This document shows positions 9,299 to 18,062 of a DNA stretch of 64,000 bases, one piece after another. A model generated the notes under the pieces. That model was given only the letters and a program-made list of their open reading frames with translations. It made no database searches and was not told the DNA's origin. The stretch is from NCBI RefSeq assembly GCF_011766325.1, contig NZ_BLLG01000017.1, positions 62,001 through 126,000 on the forward strand. The letters are read 5' to 3'. Source of the DNA: Streptomyces pacificus (GTDB taxonomy: Bacteria; Actinomycetota; Actinomycetes; Streptomycetales; Streptomycetaceae). Both the position numbers and the translations under genes were made by a program. Each line of letters begins with the position of its first letter. The stretch's first letter is position 1.

Positions 9299-9308
9299 CC
9301 GCACCCCC

Positions 9309-9398
9309 GTACACCCCGTACACCCCGTACACCCCGTACACCCCGTACACCCCGTACACCCCGTACACCCCGTACACCCCGTACACCCCGTACACCCC
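9309..9398. repeat. Ten perfect copies of a 9-bp repeat between kdpD and kdpE
   Basis: GTACACCCC is repeated ten times without a mismatch, filling most of the 144-bp gap between the kdpD stop and the kdpE start. Each unit holds a GTAC palindrome. Copy number would be expected to vary by slippage. A related GTAC-based repeat sits before the methyltransferase gene at 15308. Confidence 0.95.
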
Positions 9399-9442
9399 GC
9401 ACCCCGCCCCGACGACGGACGAGAGACGGAAGGAGGGCACTC

Positions 9443-10129
9443 ATGACCCGAGTGCTCGTGGTCGACGACGAGCCGCAGATCGTACGCGCCCTTGTGATCA
9501 ACCTCAGGGCCCGCACCTACGAGGTGGACGCGGCCCCCGACGGCGCGACGGCGCTGCGGCTCGCCGCGGCGCACCACCCCGACGTGGTCGTCCTGGACCT
9601 CGGGCTGCCCGACATGGACGGCGTCGACGTGATCAGGGGGCTGCGCGACCGGACGCGCGTGCCGATCCTGGTCCTGTCCGCCCGGCACACCTCCGACGAG
9701 AAGGTCGAGGCCCTCGACGCCGGCGCCGACGACTACGTCACCAAGCCGTTCGGCATGGACGAACTGCTGGCCAGGCTGCGGGCCGCGGTGCGCCGTGCCG
9801 AACCCGCCGCCGGCGGCGGGAACGAGGTCGTGACCGTCGGGACCCGGGGCTTCACCGTCGACCTCGCGGCGAAGAAGGTCAACCGGGACGGCAGGGACGT
9901 CCGGCTCACCCCCACCGAGTGGCATCTGCTGGAGGTCCTCGTCCGCAACACCGGCCGGCTGGTCAGCCAGAAGCAGCTGCTGCAGGAGGTATGGGGGCCC
10001 TCGTACGGCACGGAGAGCAACTATCTGCGGGTCTACATGGCCCAGCTGCGCCGCAAGCTGGAGGCCGACCCCTCGCACCCCCGGCACTTCGTCACCGAGC
10101 CGGGGATGGGCTACCGGTTCGAGCGCTGA
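9443..10129 (+). CDS. kdpE: KdpE-type response regulator
   Basis: OmpR/PhoB-type regulator of 228 residues, partner of KdpD. The receiver domain carries VVDDEPQ, phospho-acceptor Asp in VVVLDLGLPD (about residue 52) and Lys in VTKPFG. The winged-helix DNA-binding domain contains LTPTEWHLLEVLVRN and ends EPGMGYRFER. A strong site GGAAGGAGG precedes the ATG. In other bacteria KdpE activates kdpFABC when external potassium is low. Confidence 0.94.
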   Translation: MTRVLVVDDEPQIVRALVINLRARTYEVDAAPDGATALRLAAAHHPDVVVLDLGLPDMDGVDVIRGLRDRTRVPILVLSARHTSDEKVEALDAGADDYVTKPFGMDELLARLRAAVRRAEPAAGGGNEVVTVGTRGFTVDLAAKKVNRDGRDVRLTPTEWHLLEVLVRNTGRLVSQKQLLQEVWGPSYGTESNYLRVYMAQLRRKLEADPSHPRHFVTEPGMGYRFER

Positions 10130-10200
10130 ACGGGCCGGTGCGGGCTTCGCGCCGCCCGTCTCCCGGCCGTGCCCGTACACCGCACCGGTAGACTTTCCTC

Positions 10201-10608
10201 ATGAGTGCTGTACCTCGCTCCGGGAACGACGAGAAGCCGGCGGGCCGCTTCCGGCGGATGCTCGACCGTCTGTCCAGCTCCCCGCAGGAACTCGAGTCCG
10301 CGGAGCTCAAGGAGGACGCGCAGGCATCCGGCTGCACACCCATCTGCGACTGCGGCGACCGGCAGATCGTGAAGGTGACTGGTACCTTGCGCACGGTCAC
10401 CCTGCGTCCGCGGGCCGGAGTCCCGGCCCTGGAGGCGGAGCTGTTCGACGGCTCCGCGGCCCTGGACGTGGTGTGGCTGGGCCGGCGCTCCATCGTGGGC
10501 ATAGAGCCGGGCCGCAAGATGATCGCCTCCGGCAGGATCTCCATGAGCCAGGGCCGGCGGGTGCTGTTCAATCCCACATACGAGCTCCGACCGCTCGGAC
10601 AGGAGTAG
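10201..10608 (+). CDS. OB-fold nucleic acid-binding domain protein
   Basis: Small protein of 135 residues with an OB-fold-like beta-rich core (KVTGTLRTVTLRP, LEAELFDGSAALDVVWLGR, IASGRISMSQGRRVLFNPTYEL). A CTPICDCGDR segment in the first half could bind metal. Found beside the DUF3159 gene in Streptomyces; the spacing of 3 nt to the next GTG implies co-translation. Biological role unknown. Confidence 0.85.
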   Translation: MSAVPRSGNDEKPAGRFRRMLDRLSSSPQELESAELKEDAQASGCTPICDCGDRQIVKVTGTLRTVTLRPRAGVPALEAELFDGSAALDVVWLGRRSIVGIEPGRKMIASGRISMSQGRRVLFNPTYELRPLGQE

Positions 10609-10611
10609 CCG

Positions 10612-11355
10612 GTGACGTCCCTCGACAAGCCGACCACGCAGGAGCAGGGCGACGACGGCCGCGGCCGGCATGCCAGGGCCGTGACGGAGGCGGCCCTGTT
10701 CGAGGCCTTCGGCGGCATCCGGGGCACGGTCGAGACGATCCTGCCCGGACTGCTCTTCGTCTCGATCTACACCGTCAACAAGGATCTGCACGTATCGGCC
10801 ATCGCGGCCCTCGGGCTGTCGCTGGCGCTGGTCGCCGTGCGGCTGATCCGCCGGGACACCGTGAAGCACGCCTTCAGCGGCGTCTTCGGTGTCGCCTTCG
10901 GTGTCGTCTTCGCGATGATGACCGGCAACGCGAAGGACTTCTATCTGCCGGGCATGCTGTACACGCTGGGGCTCGCCCTCGCGTACATCATCACGACACT
11001 GGCGGGCGTCCCGCTGATCGGCCTCATCCTCGGACCGGTCTTCAAGGAGAACCTCTCCTGGCGGACCCGCAACCCCGGCCGCAAAAAGGCCTACGCGAAG
11101 GCGAGCTGGGCCTGGGGCCTGATCCTGCTTGCCAAGTGCGCGATCCTCTTCCCGCTCTACTGGTGGGCCGACACGACGCAGCTCGGCTGGGTCCTGGTGG
11201 CGCTCAAGCTTCCGCCGTTCCTGCTGGCGGTCTATCTGACCTGGGTCTTCCTGGCCAAGGCTCCACCGCCCATCGACGTCTTCGCCGAGATGGAGGAGCG
11301 CGAGCGCGCCGAGGAGGCCCGCAAGGCGGCCGCGGCCCGCGAGAGCGAGGCGTAG
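10612..11355 (+). CDS. DUF3159 family membrane protein
   Basis: Integral membrane protein of 247 residues with about five to six transmembrane helices (for example ILPGLLFVSIYTVN, AIAALGLSLALVAVRLI, FGVAFGVVFAMMTG, GLILLAKCAILFPLYWW) and a charged C-terminal tail (EMEERERAEEARK). This is the actinobacterial DUF3159 family, function not established. GTG start coupled to the OB-fold gene. Its stop is part of the terminator stem that follows. Confidence 0.87.
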   Translation: MTSLDKPTTQEQGDDGRGRHARAVTEAALFEAFGGIRGTVETILPGLLFVSIYTVNKDLHVSAIAALGLSLALVAVRLIRRDTVKHAFSGVFGVAFGVVFAMMTGNAKDFYLPGMLYTLGLALAYIITTLAGVPLIGLILGPVFKENLSWRTRNPGRKKAYAKASWAWGLILLAKCAILFPLYWWADTTQLGWVLVALKLPPFLLAVYLTWVFLAKAPPPIDVFAEMEERERAEEARKAAAARESEA

Positions 11356-11388
11356 GACGGCCCGGGGGCTTGAGCCCGCGGGCCGTCC
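11355..11388. terminator. Strong hairpin between convergent genes
   Basis: GGACGGCCCG (11355-11364) pairs with CGGGCCGTCC (11379-11388); inside it GGGCT pairs with AGCCC around a 2-nt loop. This gives a near-continuous 15-bp stem. It lies between the convergent DUF3159 and TrkA genes and could stop transcripts from both sides. Confidence 0.8.
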
Positions 11389-11509
11389 ACGGTGCCCGGG
11401 TATCCCGGCGGCCCCTGTCCGGCCGGGCCGCGTCTGCCAGCCGGTATGCCGCCGGGGCCTCGCGGCGGGCGGCCGGTATGCCGCCGGGGCCCTGGCGGCC
11501 GGCGCCCCG

Positions 11510-12193
11510 TCAGCCCGTCGCCGTCGGGCCCTCGCGTCGGACCGAGAGCAGGTCCTCCAACTGCTCCTCGCGCGCCTGGGCCGCCACGAAGAGGAGTTCG
11601 TCGCCCGGCTCCAGCGTCTCCTCGTCATGGGGGGTGAGCACCCGGGGGCCCCGGATGATCGTCACCAGCGAGGTGTCCTCCGGCCAGGCCACATCGCCCA
11701 CCGGGGTACCGGCGAGCGCGGACTCCGGGGGCAGGGTCAGCTCGACCAGATTGGCGTCGCCGTGGCTGAAACGCAGCAGCCGCACCAGGTCGCCGACGCT
11801 GACGGCCTCCTCGACCAGCGCCGACATCAGCCGCGGTGTGGACACCGCCACGTCGACGCCCCAGGACTCGTTGAACAGCCACTCGTTCTTGGGGTTGTTC
11901 ACCCGGGCCACCACGCGCGGCACCCCGTACTCGGTCTTCGCGAGCAGGGACACGACCAGGTTCACCTTGTCGTCACCCGTCGCCGCGATCACCACGTTGC
12001 AGCGCTGCAGCGCCGCCTCGTCCAGCGAGGTGATCTCGCAGGCGTCCGCCAGCAGCCACTCCGCCTGCGGCACCCGCTCCACCGAGATGGCGGTGGGCGC
12101 CTTGTCGACCAGGAGCACCTCGTGCCCGTTCTCCAGCAGCTCCCCCGCGATGGAACGGCCCACCGCGCCGGCGCCGGCGATCGTGACCCGCAT
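11510..12193 (-). CDS. TrkA-type potassium channel/transporter regulatory protein (second of pair)
   Basis: RCK-type regulator of 227 residues. A Rossmann TrkA-N domain begins MRVTIAGAGAVGRSIAGEL (GxGxxG nucleotide site) with the acidic binding residue in LLVDKAP. A TrkA-C domain follows (about 145-215, with ALAGTPVGDVAWPEDTSLVTI). Such proteins bind NAD(H), ATP or cyclic nucleotides and gate potassium transporters. The ATG overlaps the stop of the upstream TrkA gene (TGATG). No Trk/Ktr membrane subunit is adjacent; the divergent KimA-like permease is the nearest transporter. Confidence 0.9.
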   Translation of the reverse strand: MRVTIAGAGAVGRSIAGELLENGHEVLLVDKAPTAISVERVPQAEWLLADACEITSLDEAALQRCNVVIAATGDDKVNLVVSLLAKTEYGVPRVVARVNNPKNEWLFNESWGVDVAVSTPRLMSALVEEAVSVGDLVRLLRFSHGDANLVELTLPPESALAGTPVGDVAWPEDTSLVTIIRGPRVLTPHDEETLEPGDELLFVAAQAREEQLEDLLSVRREGPTATG

Positions 12194-12861
12194 CAGTGAC
12201 CGCTCCCCTCGGGACCCTGGGCGAACGCCGCCTCGACCTTCTCCATCTCGTCCGTGCGCATCATCACATGCACCAGATCGCCTTCCTGCAGCACGGTCTG
12301 GGAGGTCGGCAGCACCGCCTCGCCCAGACGGGTGAGGAAGGCCACCCGCACACCGGTCTCCTCCTGGAGCCGGCTCACCTTGTGGCCGATCCAGGCAGGG
12401 GAGGTGTGCACCTCGGCGAGCTGGACGCCACCGCTCGGGTCCCGCCACAGCGCCTGGGCCCCGGAGGGCAGCAGCCGGCGGAGCATCTGGTCCGCCGTCC
12501 AGCGGACCGTCGCCACCGTGGGAATCCCCAGCCGCTGGTAGACCTCGGCGCGCCGCGGGTCGTAGATACGGGCGGCGACGTTCTCGATACCGAACGTCTC
12601 GCGCGCGACCCGGGCCGCGATGATGTTGGAGTTGTCCCCGCTGCTGACCGCCGCGAAGGCGCCGGCCTCCTCGATGCCCGCCTCGCGGAGCGTGTCCTGG
12701 TCGAAGCCGACGCCGGTGACCCGGCGGCCGCCGAACCCGGAGCCCAGACGGCGGAAGGCGGTGGGGTCCTGGTCGATGACGGCGACCGTGTGCCCCTGTC
12801 GCTCCAGGGTCTGCGCGAGCGCCGCTCCCACGCGCCCGCAACCCATGATCACGATGTGCAC
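12193..12861 (-). CDS. TrkA-type potassium uptake regulatory protein (first of pair)
   Basis: RCK-type regulator of 222 residues, starting GTG at 12861 (MHIVIMGCGRVGAALAQTL, GxGxxG site; acidic residue in VAVIDQDP). The C-terminal TrkA-C domain includes KVSRLQEETGVRVAFLTRLG. Together with the next gene it forms a two-gene operon, probably acting as a hetero-oligomer. It is divergent from the KimA-like permease, which suggests shared control of potassium transport. Confidence 0.9.
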   Translation of the reverse strand: MHIVIMGCGRVGAALAQTLERQGHTVAVIDQDPTAFRRLGSGFGGRRVTGVGFDQDTLREAGIEEAGAFAAVSSGDNSNIIAARVARETFGIENVAARIYDPRRAEVYQRLGIPTVATVRWTADQMLRRLLPSGAQALWRDPSGGVQLAEVHTSPAWIGHKVSRLQEETGVRVAFLTRLGEAVLPTSQTVLQEGDLVHVMMRTDEMEKVEAAFAQGPEGSGH

Positions 12862-13153
12862 CTCTCTACCCCGCAGTCCTGGTCATCCCGATGACCTGTG
12901 CAAACACCCTGCTCACTCTTCTCTCCCGGCTCTCCCGGGCAACGACGGGGCGCAGCGTGCGGTTGCCGCCCCTGACGAGCTTATGCCGCGGTGACCGCGT
13001 TGCCCTCATCCGCGGTGCCCATACCGCCGGCAGGGCGGCGCGGCATCGCGCTCGGTGGAGGGCGCGTGGCCGCAGCGTGGCCGCCGGGAGGCGAATGCAT
13101 GGAGGCGGGCCCGCACCTGGGCCTGGCCGGAAGGAACCCTTACGATCCTCTCC

Positions 13154-15202
13154 GTGTCCAAACTGACCGACCTGCCCAAACGGATTCTGATCGGCCGGGC
13201 GCTGCGAAGCGACAGGCTGGGCGAGACGCTGCTGCCGAAGCGCGTCGCCCTCCCCGTCTTCGCCTCCGACCCGCTGTCCTCCGTCGCGTACGCACCGGGC
13301 GAAGTGCTGCTCGTTCTGTCGATCGCGGGCGTGTCGGCCTACCAGTACAGCCCCTGGATCGCGGCCGCCGTCGTGGTCCTGATGTTCACCGTCGTCGCGT
13401 CCTACCGGCAGAACGTCCATGCGTACCCGAGCGGCGGCGGCGACTACGAGGTGGCGAACACCAACCTCGGCCCGCGCGCGGGCCTCACCGTCGCGAGCGC
13501 CCTCCTCGTCGACTACGTCCTCACCGTGGCCGTGTCGATCTCCTCCGGAGTGGAGAACCTCGGCTCGGCGGTCCACTTCGTGATCGAGCACAAGGTGCTC
13601 AGCGCTATCGCCATCATCCTGCTGCTGACGCTGATGAACCTGCGCGGCGTGCGGGAGTCCGGAAAGCTCTTCGCGATCCCCACCTACGTCTTCGTCTTCG
13701 GCGTCTTCACCATGATCGCCTGGGGTGCCTTCAAGGGGCTCGTCCTCGACGACACCATGCGCGCCCCGACCGCGGAGTTCGACATCGCACCGGAGCAGCA
13801 GGGCCTGGCCGGCCTCGCCATGGTCTTCCTGCTGCTGCGCGCCTTCTCCTCCGGCTGCGCCGCGCTCACCGGCGTCGAGGCCATCAGCAACGGGGTGCCC
13901 GCCTTCCGCAAGCCCAAGAGCCGCAACGCCGCCACGACGCTGCTGCTGATGGGCCTGCTCGCGGTCACCATGTTCTGCGGCATCATCGGCCTGGCCATGG
14001 CCAGCAACGTCCGGATGGCCGAGGACCCGGCCCACGACCTGACCCTCGACGGACAGCCGGTCGGCCCCGACTACGTCCAGGACCCGGTCATCTCGCAGGT
14101 GGCGGCGGCCGTCTTCGGCGAGCAGACGTTCTTCTTCGTGCTCGTCGCCGCTGCCACCGCGCTCGTCCTCTTCCTGGCGGCCAACACCGCCTACAACGGC
14201 TTTCCGCTGCTCGGCTCGATCCTCGCCCAGGACCGGTACCTGCCGCGTCAGCTGCACACCCGCGGGGACCGGCTCGCCTTCTCCAACGGCATCGTGCTGC
14301 TCGCGGGCGCCGCCATGCTGCTGGTCTGGATCTACGACGCCGACTCGACGAAGCTGATTCAGCTCTACATCGTCGGCGTCTTCGTCTCCTTCACCCTCAG
14401 CCAGACCGGCATGGTCCGGCACTGGAACCGCCATCTGAGGACGGAGCGGAACCAGGCAGCCCGCCGCCGTATGACCCGCTCGCGGGCGATCAACGCCTTC
14501 GGCGCGTTCTTCACGGGCCTCGTCCTGGTCGTCGTCCTCGTCACCAAGTTCACCCACGGCGCCTGGGTGGCGCTCCTGGGCATGGCGATCTTCTACGTGA
14601 CGATGTCGGCGATCCGGCGCCACTACGACCGGGTGTCGGAGGAGATCGCCGCGCCCGACGAGCCCGGTGACGACCATGTGCGCCCGTCCCGCGTCCACTC
14701 CATCGTGCTGGTGTCCAAGGTGCACCGGCCGACCCTGCGGGCCCTCGCCTACGCCAAGCTGATGCGCTCCGACAAGCTGGAGGCGATCAGCATCGACGTC
14801 GACCCGGTGGAGACCACGGCCCTCAAGGTGGAATGGGACCGGCGCGGCATCAACATCCCGCTGAAGATCCTGCACTCGCCCTACCGGGAGATCACCCGGC
14901 CGATCGTGGAGTACGTGAAGAACCTGCGGCGCGAGAGCCCCCGCGACGCCGTCAGCGTGATCATTCCCGAGTATGTGGTCGGCCACTGGTGGGAGCACGT
15001 GCTGCACAACCAGAGTGCCCTGCGCCTCAAGGGCCGGCTGCTGTTCACCCCGGGCGTCATGGTCACCTCGGTCCCCTACCAGCTCCAGTCCTCCGAGCTG
15101 GCGAGGAAGCGGGCCAAGAAGCGCCAGGAGTGGAATGCGCCCGGATCGGTGCGGCGCGGACCGGTGAACGAGCGGGCCAAGGAGCCCAGCGGCGGGATCT
15201 GA
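13154..15202 (+). CDS. APC-superfamily permease resembling potassium importer KimA
   Basis: Integral membrane protein of 682 residues with about 12 transmembrane helices in residues 35-510 and a cytoplasmic C-terminal domain. Blocks shared with Bacillus KimA (YdaO), from memory: ASDPLSSVAYAPGE, SYRQNVHAYPSGGGDYEV, FSSGCAALTGVEAISNGVPAF, GDRLAFSNGI, VSFTLSQTGM, and in the tail ILHSPYREITRPI and HNQSALRLKGRLLF. KimA is a K+/H+ symporter, so potassium import is a reasonable call, though databases often call this family amino acid permease. GTG 13154 matches the family start MSKLTD; an AAGGA lies 18 nt upstream, which is long. No ydaO-type riboswitch was recognised. Confidence 0.85.
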   Translation: MSKLTDLPKRILIGRALRSDRLGETLLPKRVALPVFASDPLSSVAYAPGEVLLVLSIAGVSAYQYSPWIAAAVVVLMFTVVASYRQNVHAYPSGGGDYEVANTNLGPRAGLTVASALLVDYVLTVAVSISSGVENLGSAVHFVIEHKVLSAIAIILLLTLMNLRGVRESGKLFAIPTYVFVFGVFTMIAWGAFKGLVLDDTMRAPTAEFDIAPEQQGLAGLAMVFLLLRAFSSGCAALTGVEAISNGVPAFRKPKSRNAATTLLLMGLLAVTMFCGIIGLAMASNVRMAEDPAHDLTLDGQPVGPDYVQDPVISQVAAAVFGEQTFFFVLVAAATALVLFLAANTAYNGFPLLGSILAQDRYLPRQLHTRGDRLAFSNGIVLLAGAAMLLVWIYDADSTKLIQLYIVGVFVSFTLSQTGMVRHWNRHLRTERNQAARRRMTRSRAINAFGAFFTGLVLVVVLVTKFTHGAWVALLGMAIFYVTMSAIRRHYDRVSEEIAAPDEPGDDHVRPSRVHSIVLVSKVHRPTLRALAYAKLMRSDKLEAISIDVDPVETTALKVEWDRRGINIPLKILHSPYREITRPIVEYVKNLRRESPRDAVSVIIPEYVVGHWWEHVLHNQSALRLKGRLLFTPGVMVTSVPYQLQSSELARKRAKKRQEWNAPGSVRRGPVNERAKEPSGGI

Positions 15203-15307
15203 GGGCCGCGCCGCGCGAGGGCGGGCTTCCGACGGCACGGGAGGGGGCGCCCTCCCGGCCGCGTAGACTGGGCGGCTGCCGTGCGCGGACCGGCGGCGGC
15301 CCCCCTC

Positions 15308-15360
15308 GTACCCCTGTATCCCGTACCCCTGTATCCCGTACCCCTGCGTCACGTACCCCC
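15308..15360. repeat. 15-bp tandem repeat upstream of the methyltransferase
   Basis: GTACCCCTGTATCCC occurs twice exactly (15308-15322, 15323-15337), then as the variant GTACCCCTGCGTCAC and a partial copy. It ends about 16 nt before the ATG at 15376, so it occupies the leader or promoter region. Confidence 0.9.
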
Positions 15361-15375
15361 TGGAGTCGCCCCGCC

Positions 15376-16704
15376 ATGCCGAACGCATCCGCTGCCTCGC
15401 TCGTCGGGGAGGAGTACGAGGTCGAGGTCGGCCCCGTCGCGCACGGCGGCCACTGCATCGCCCGCACCGACGCCGGCCGGGTCCTCTTCGTCCGGCACGC
15501 GCTCCCCGGAGAGAAGGTCGTCGCCCGGATCACCGAGGGCGAAGAGGGCTCCCGCTATCTGCGCGCCGACGCCGTGCGCGTCCTCAAGTCGTCCAAGGAC
15601 CGCGTCGAGGCCCCGTGCCCGTACGCGGGGCCCGGACGGTGCGGCGGCTGCGACTGGCAGCACGCCAAGCCCGGCGCCCAGCGGCGCCTCAAGGGTGAAG
15701 TCCTCGCGGAGCAGCTGAAGCGGCTCGCGGGCCTGACCCCGGAGGAGGCCGGCTGGGACGGCACCGTGATGCCGGCGGAGGGCGACAAACTGCCCGCCGG
15801 CCAGGTCCCGGCCTGGCGCACCCGCGTCCAGTACGCCGTCGACGGCCAGGGCCGCGCCGGGCTGCGCCGGCACCGCTCCCACGAGGTGGAGCCGGTCGAG
15901 CACTGCATGATCGCGGCGCCCGGGGTCGCCGAACTCGGCGTCGAGAAGCGGAACTGGGAGGGCATGGCCGCGATCGAGGCCATCGCCGCGACGGGTTCCC
16001 AGGACCGGCAGGTGGTCCTCACCCCGAGGCCCGGCGCGCGGCTGCCGCTCGTGGAACTCGACCGGCCGGTGTCGGTCCTGCGCGTCCACGAGGGCGACGG
16101 CAGCGTCCACCGCGTCCACGGCCGCCCCTTCGTCCGCGAACGCGCCGACGACCGCACCTACCGCGTCGGCTTGGGCGGCTTCTGGCAGGTCCACCCGAAG
16201 GCGGCCCAGACGCTGGTGGAGGCCGTGATGCAGGGGCTCATGCCCCGCAAGGGCGACACCGCGCTCGATCTCTACTGCGGCGTGGGCCTGTTCGCGGGCG
16301 CCATCGCCCAGCGGGTCGGGGAGAAGGGCGCCGTGCTCGGCATCGAGTCCGGCAAGCGCGCGGCGGAGGACGCCCGCCACAACCTCCAGGACCTGCCGCG
16401 GGTCCGCATCGAACACGGAAGGGTCGAGTCCGCGCTGCCCCGCACCGGCATCACCGAAACCGACCTCGTCGTCCTCGACCCGCCCCGCGCGGGCGCCGGC
16501 CGCTCCACGGTCGCGCACGTCTCCGGCCTCGGCGCGCGCCGCATCGCCTATGTCGCCTGCGACCCGGCGGCCCTGGCGCGGGACCTGGGGTACTTCCGCG
16601 AGCACGGGTACCGGGTGCGGACGCTGCGGGCGTTCGACCTGTTCCCGATGACCTCGCATGTGGAGTGCGTGGCGATCCTTGAGCCTGCGGTGAAGGGGCT
16701 CTGA
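15376..16704 (+). CDS. TrmA-family class I SAM-dependent RNA (uracil-5-)methyltransferase
   Basis: Protein of 442 residues that methylates uridine in rRNA or tRNA. It has an N-terminal TRAM-like domain (about 8-70), an iron-sulphur-type cysteine set in CPYAGPGRCGGCDW, the SAM-binding segment LDLYCGVGLFAGAIA, the VLDPPRAG motif and the nucleophilic Cys in YVACDPAALARDL. The C-terminus DLFPMTSHVECVAILEP is the family signature and is also the target sequence of the integration events downstream. The start at 15376 was chosen because MPNASAAS leads directly into the TRAM domain and upstream sequence is repetitive. Confidence 0.93.
   Translation: MPNASAASLVGEEYEVEVGPVAHGGHCIARTDAGRVLFVRHALPGEKVVARITEGEEGSRYLRADAVRVLKSSKDRVEAPCPYAGPGRCGGCDWQHAKPGAQRRLKGEVLAEQLKRLAGLTPEEAGWDGTVMPAEGDKLPAGQVPAWRTRVQYAVDGQGRAGLRRHRSHEVEPVEHCMIAAPGVAELGVEKRNWEGMAAIEAIAATGSQDRQVVLTPRPGARLPLVELDRPVSVLRVHEGDGSVHRVHGRPFVRERADDRTYRVGLGGFWQVHPKAAQTLVEAVMQGLMPRKGDTALDLYCGVGLFAGAIAQRVGEKGAVLGIESGKRAAEDARHNLQDLPRVRIEHGRVESALPRTGITETDLVVLDPPRAGAGRSTVAHVSGLGARRIAYVACDPAALARDLGYFREHGYRVRTLRAFDLFPMTSHVECVAILEPAVKGL
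16636..16704 (+). other. att site copy 1: 3' end of the methyltransferase gene (attL-like)
   Basis: The last 69 bp of the methyltransferase gene recur at 25228-25294 (direct) and 32569-32636 (inverted). Only the right side carries an arm-type repeat pair (16881-16910), so this copy looks like attL: chromosomal gene on the left, element DNA on the right. Confidence 0.75.
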
Positions 16705-17198
16705 CCTGTGGTTTTGTAGGTTTCTCAGGCGAGGCCGGGCGCGCTCGACCTGTTTCCCGAAGTCCATGATGTGGAGGCTTGCCGTATGTCCGGGAGAGCT
16801 TCCGACTAGCCGTTTCGACAGCTGCCAGGAGGGCCCCGGGCTGCGGACCGCGATATTCGCATGGACGGCCGGTGCCACTCGTGACGCTCACCTGACGCTC
16901 GTTCTGATGGCATGTCAGGGATTTGTTGCTGGGCGGTCCGGAGGTCGAAGAGCAGGGGAAGGAGGTCGCCCGAGGCGGGGTGCGGCTGTTCCTGTCGGAG
17001 CACAGTGGCAATGCCGACACATCGGCCTCCCTCCGCATTCGGAATGTCGAAGCCTAGCTTCCGAGTTCGGAGTGCAGGCGAAGGACGCTCCGTGGGCGCG
17101 GGAGATTGACGCTACATCACCTGCGAAACCGTCAAGCCCCCGACGGTGGCTACCGGGGGTCGAGAACGCAGCCATTGCCAGATGCGGCACTAAGTCTG
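16705..17198. other. Non-coding left end of the integrated island
   Basis: No supportable gene. The first ~200 bp resemble 25295-25500 downstream of att copy 2 (for example both carry a CTGACCTG block after the stop and a CGTTTCGAC/GGTTTCGAC block about 110 bp on). GC content drops relative to the core. The stretch ends in an arm-type repeat pair and undistinguished sequence. Confidence 0.55.
16881..16910. repeat. Arm-type direct repeats right of att copy 1
   Basis: TGACGCTC at 16882-16889 and 16893-16900 (11-bp period), followed by GTTCTG. The pair starts 177 nt after the methyltransferase stop. The equivalent pair right of att copy 2 starts 178 nt after its stop. Such short repeats are typical integrase arm-binding sites. 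Confidence 0.65.
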
Positions 17199-17400
17199 TC
17201 AAGGCCCCATGGGCAGCGGATGATCTGGAACTCCTTCAACGACCAACGCCCTCAGAGCGGCGGCCAGGTTCTGCGGGCCGAACAGCTCCGCGCCGCGGTA
17301 CTCGGCGATCTCCTTCACGTCCCACCGTCGGATCGCCGTGCTGCTCTCCGCCGCGAGCTCATCCTCCGAGAGGGCGCCGACCGGTTCGAACGCACGGGTA
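17199..17400 (-). pseudogene. Possible fragment of an unidentified gene
   Basis: The minus strand reads GALSEDELAAESSTAIRR then WDVKEIAEYRGAELFGPQNL and ends VPDHPLPMGP. This stretch has normal Streptomyces codon bias and protein-like composition, but the upstream part of the open frame does not. I cannot name a family. It may be the 3' end of a gene whose start was lost. Confidence 0.3.
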
Positions 17401-17503
17401 CCGCAATCCGTCTCGGGGTGAATATGGTTTCGCGTGCGCCCTGTTGCCAGCGACAACCCGTGTCCGGGTCGGCGGTACGGCGCCGCGGGGTCTCGGGCTG
17501 CGG

Positions 17504-18062
17504 TCAACCGCTGTGCTTGAAACCCTTGCTTGTGCGGTCGAGCGGGTCGTCGGGCAGTGAGAGGAAGCGGGCCCGCAATGCGTCCCACGCGTTGAGCCGG
17601 GTGAAGTCGGGGGTGTCGAGAATCTCCTGGCGGTCAGTGAGGAACGGGTTGGGCAGCAGGACGGTCATCATCTGCTCGTCGCGGCCGTTGAACAGGCGGA
17701 TCCCCCAGCTGACGGGTGAGCCGTCGGAGCCGATGCTGCGGTAGAGCTCAGTGTGGGAGCAGCGGCGGATGCGGCCGAGTTCGGGGCCGGAGGCGGTGTG
17801 CTCGCCGATGCACAGGTGGAAGTGCCAGGCACCGAAGTCGACGGTGGCGTAGCGGTCGTTCATGGTGATGGCGGTGGGCGCGTTCGGGGCGCCGACCTCC
17901 CCGTCGGCGCCTTCGATGATGGGCCGAAGTGGATGTGCTGCCAGTGGTCGGTGAAGACGGTGGTGACGAGGTCGAGGAGGGTGGCCTCGTCGACCGGGAG
18001 GGGCCAGACGTGCTGGGTGCCGCCGCCCGGGTTTCGACGACGGTCGGCTCGGTGGTGGTCAT
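17504..18062 (-). pseudogene. Frameshifted conserved hypothetical gene
   Basis: Reading across two single-base shifts gives one protein of about 185 residues: MTTTEPTVVET, then HVWPLPVDEATLLDLVTTVF up to HFGP, then IIEGADGE through MNDRYATVDFGAWHFHLCIG to DRTSKGFKHSG. The shifts lie near 18025 (after VVET) and near 17926 (within GGCCC before ATCATC). The last 119 residues remain open from ATG 17863. I know similar actinobacterial proteins as uncharacterised. It follows the FhuF-like remnant directly and shares its decay. Confidence 0.6.

Noticed and set aside
9309..9398. CRISPR-like array
   Set aside because: Nine-base units with no spacers are a simple tandem repeat; no cas genes nearby.
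6770..10180. 1136-codon minus-strand frame opposite kdpDE
   Set aside because: Shadow of kdpD and kdpE; it contains a long CTG-like run that is only the complement of the 9-bp repeat.
12862..13153. ydaO-type (c-di-AMP) riboswitch before the KimA-like gene
   Set aside because: Looked for because Bacillus kimA has one; the conserved riboswitch blocks are not recognisable here.
12866..15388. 840-codon minus-strand frame opposite the KimA-like gene
   Set aside because: His/Asp/Gly-rich shadow frame without any recognisable motif.
16705..16900. tRNA gene as integration target
   Set aside because: No tRNA-like cloverleaf or CCA-adjacent T-arm was seen; the duplicated sequence is the methyltransferase 3' end.
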